DNA of 64,000 nucleotides from Halomonas smyrnensis AAD6. GTDB lineage: Bacteria; Pseudomonadota; Gammaproteobacteria; Pseudomonadales; Halomonadaceae. The stretch covers positions 186,001 through 250,000 of the forward strand of contig NZ_AJKS02000001.1 in the NCBI RefSeq assembly GCF_000265245.1, read 5' to 3'. A program made the translations under genes and the position numbers. The notes beneath the pieces were generated by a model. The model was not told the DNA's origin, did no database searches, and was given only the letters and a program-made list of their open reading frames with translations. This document shows, in pieces, positions 62,201 to 64,000 of this stretch. Within the stretch, counting starts at the first letter, position 1; every line of letters starts with the position of its first letter.

Positions 62201-64000
62201 ATGGTCGACGTCGATCTCTCCCACGCGCCGTTCAGCCTGCTCGACGAGACCGGGCGGGCGCGCGTGCGCGGCGGGCTCGACCTGGCCTACTTCGATCGCG
62301 ACGAGATCATCCTCGAGGCCGGGCAGCCCGGCGAGAACGTCTTCCTCATCCACAAGGGCGAGGTCGCCGAGCTGGACACCACCCAGCCCGGCGAGCGTCA
62401 GCGCATCGGCCACTACACCGGCGGTGACCTGTTCGGCGCCATCAGCATCCTCAACGGCCAGAGCCGCTACCGCTTCCGCGCCGAGCAGGAATCGCTGTGC
62501 TATCTGCTGCCCCGGGCGCTGTTCCTCGAGCTGTGCGCCGCCTATCCCGCCTTCGACGCCTTCTTCCGCCAGCGCCTCGCCGACAAGGCGCGGCTGCTGA
62601 CCGAGCAGCGCGCGGCCGGCGGGGTGACCATGTCCGGCTTCATGCTGGCCCGCGCCGAGGACTGCATGCGCCCGCCGCGCTGCCTGGCCGGCGAGACGAC
62701 CATCGCCGAGGCGGTGCGGCGGCTGCATGACGAGGCCGTCGACAGCCTGCTGGTGGAGGGCGAGGACGGGCCGGGCATGGTCACCAAGACCGACCTGCTC
62801 GATGCCCTGGTGCTCGAGGGGCTCGGCCAGCAGACGCCGCTGTCGTCGCTGGCGCGGGGCTCGTTGATCACCGCGCGCCCCGATCAGTACCTGTTCGAGG
62901 TGCTGGTGCTGATGACCCGGCATCGCATCGAGCGGGTGGTGATCGTCGAGGACGAGGCGCCGGTGGGCGTGGTGGAGCTGACCGACGTGCTCAGCTACTT
63001 CTCCAGCCGCAGCCACGTGGTGAGCCTGCAGGTCGAGCAGGCCGGCGACCTGGAACAGCTCGCCGTCGCCAGCCGCCGCACCGCCGAGCTGGCCGGCGCG
63101 CTGATGGCCCAGGGGGTCAAGCTGCGCTTCGCCATGGGCCTGCTCGCGGCGCTCAACGGCCGCATCATCCACAAGGCCTGGGGCTTCTCGATGCCCGAGC
63201 GGCGGCAGCGCGACAGCTGCCTGATGGTGATGGGCAGCGAGGGGCGCGGCGAGCAGATGCTCAAGACCGACCAGGACAACGGCCTGATCCTCGACGATGG
63301 CCTCGACTGGCCGGACTGCATGGAGCGCATGGCCGAGTTCACCGAGACCCTGGTCCGGCTGGGCTACCCGCGCTGCCCGGGCAACATCATGGTCTCCAAC
63401 CCCGACTGGGTCGGCACCGAGCGCCAGTGGAAGGCGCGCATCGCGCGCTGGGTGGAGGCCCGCGACGGCGACAGCCTGATGAAACTGGCGATCATGCTCG
63501 ATGCCCATGCCGTGGCCGGCAATCCGGCGCTGCTCGAGCGGGTGAGGGCGGCGCTGTTCGAGGCGGCGTCGAAGGACGAGCTGCTGCTCTCCTATTTCGC
63601 CCGTCCGGTGCTGCGCTTCTCCACGCCGCTGACCCTGTTCGGCTCGCTCAAGAAGCCGCAGCACGGCATCGACATCAAGAAGGGCGGCATCTTCCCCATC
63701 GTGCACGGCGTGCGGGTCATGGCGCTGGAGCGCGGCATCCTCGCCACCGGGACCCTGGAGCGCCTCGACGCCCTGGCGGCCGACGGCCGGCTCGAGGAGC
63801 GCTTCGCCGAGGACCTGGGCGAGGCGCTGTCGCTGTTCACCGAGCTGCGCCTCGAGCAGCAGCTGGCGCGCCTCGCCGGCGATGGCGAAGACGACGGTGG
63901 CGAGCCGGACCGGGTGGTGGTGCAGTCGCTGTCGTCGCTGGAGCGCGACCTGCTCCGGGAGGCGCTGCATATCGTCAAGGACTTCAAGCAGCGCCTCTCT
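62201..64000 (+). CDS. DUF294 cyclic-nucleotide/CBS/nucleotidyltransferase protein, cut by window edge
   Basis: At least 600 residues are visible. Residues about 10-120 form a cNMP-binding-type domain (EIILEAGQPGENVFLIHKGEV, in part; GDLFGAISILNG), about 145-270 a CBS pair (EAVDSLLVEG, MVTKTDLLDALV, ERVVIVEDEAPVGVVELTDV), and from about 330 a DUF294-type nucleotidyltransferase with MGSEGRGEQMLKTDQDNGL, then its C-terminal domain. The start at 62201 has GAGG about 10 bases upstream; an ATG at 62153 is also in frame. Proteins of this type accompany VC_2705 symporters elsewhere. Role unknown; it may control uptake or signal energy state. Confidence 0.9.
   Translation, partial: MVDVDLSHAPFSLLDETGRARVRGGLDLAYFDRDEIILEAGQPGENVFLIHKGEVAELDTTQPGERQRIGHYTGGDLFGAISILNGQSRYRFRAEQESLCYLLPRALFLELCAAYPAFDAFFRQRLADKARLLTEQRAAGGVTMSGFMLARAEDCMRPPRCLAGETTIAEAVRRLHDEAVDSLLVEGEDGPGMVTKTDLLDALVLEGLGQQTPLSSLARGSLITARPDQYLFEVLVLMTRHRIERVVIVEDEAPVGVVELTDVLSYFSSRSHVVSLQVEQAGDLEQLAVASRRTAELAGALMAQGVKLRFAMGLLAALNGRIIHKAWGFSMPERRQRDSCLMVMGSEGRGEQMLKTDQDNGLILDDGLDWPDCMERMAEFTETLVRLGYPRCPGNIMVSNPDWVGTERQWKARIARWVEARDGDSLMKLAIMLDAHAVAGNPALLERVRAALFEAASKDELLLSYFARPVLRFSTPLTLFGSLKKPQHGIDIKKGGIFPIVHGVRVMALERGILATGTLERLDALAADGRLEERFAEDLGEALSLFTELRLEQQLARLAGDGEDDGGEPDRVVVQSLSSLERDLLREALHIVKDFKQRLS

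Overview
The window is chromosomal DNA of a high-G+C gammaproteobacterium, most likely a member of the Halomonadaceae (Halomonas/Chromohalobacter type). The reasons are conserved gammaproteobacterial gene neighbourhoods (tadA..mltF/purL, scpA-scpB-rluB, bepA/tusA-like/perM/bcp/dapA-bamC-MBL-purC, nadC/ampD, aceE-aceF, tsaB-rsmJ), acidic protein tails, a BCCT osmolyte-type transporter and an SSS-type acetate system. The genus is inferred from memory of gene order, not from a search. The window is densely coding, with both ends cut inside genes: a biotin carboxylase at the left and a DUF294 signalling protein at the right.

Layout. 1-6 kb: a 5-oxoprolinase operon read leftwards (atypical NRAMP-like carrier, pxpA, fused pxpBC, biotin carboxylase) with a divergent GntR regulator. 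6-20 kb: housekeeping genes tesB, tadA, a GGDEF cyclase, mltF, purL, radD and the scpA-scpB-rluB operon. 20.1-20.4 kb: two identical tRNA-Lys genes with promoter and terminator, then nadA. 21.7-25.7 kb: an accessory island of a LysR regulator, a DddP-like M24 enzyme and a BCCT transporter. 25.8-33 kb: cell-envelope and biosynthesis genes (bepA, tusA-like, perM, bcp, dapA, bamC, MBL hydrolase, purC). 33-48.6 kb: trmO, GNAT, nadC, ampD, aceE-aceF, adk, tsaB, rsmJ, plsB, a cardiolipin synthase, a YecA-type protein and a SprT-like protease. 48.6-64 kb: a nearly complete acetate-switch locus (acs, CrbR-type regulator, CrbS-type SSS-histidine kinase, VC_2705-type symporter with its DUF4212 partner, DUF294 protein), interrupted by a DMT exporter and the mntR-mntH manganese module.

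How it works together. The acetate locus contains acetate activation (Acs), a putative carboxylate symporter and the two-component system known in other gammaproteobacteria to switch on acs. A short motif, ACCAWKGTCTA, lies upstream of acs and several times between the symporter operon and the DUF294 gene. At acs and DUF294 it sits at the same distance from a -10-like hexamer, which suggests a shared activator. The CrbS-like kinase appears to lack its phospho-acceptor histidine segment although its ATPase and receiver domains look intact. The DddP-like enzyme keeps all six expected metal ligands but has Gly where DddP has its catalytic Asp, and its BCCT partner has a changed aromatic box, so this island probably handles a substrate other than the obvious one. 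The carrier in the 5-oxoproline operon lacks the metal-binding NRAMP motifs that the mntH copy in the same window retains.
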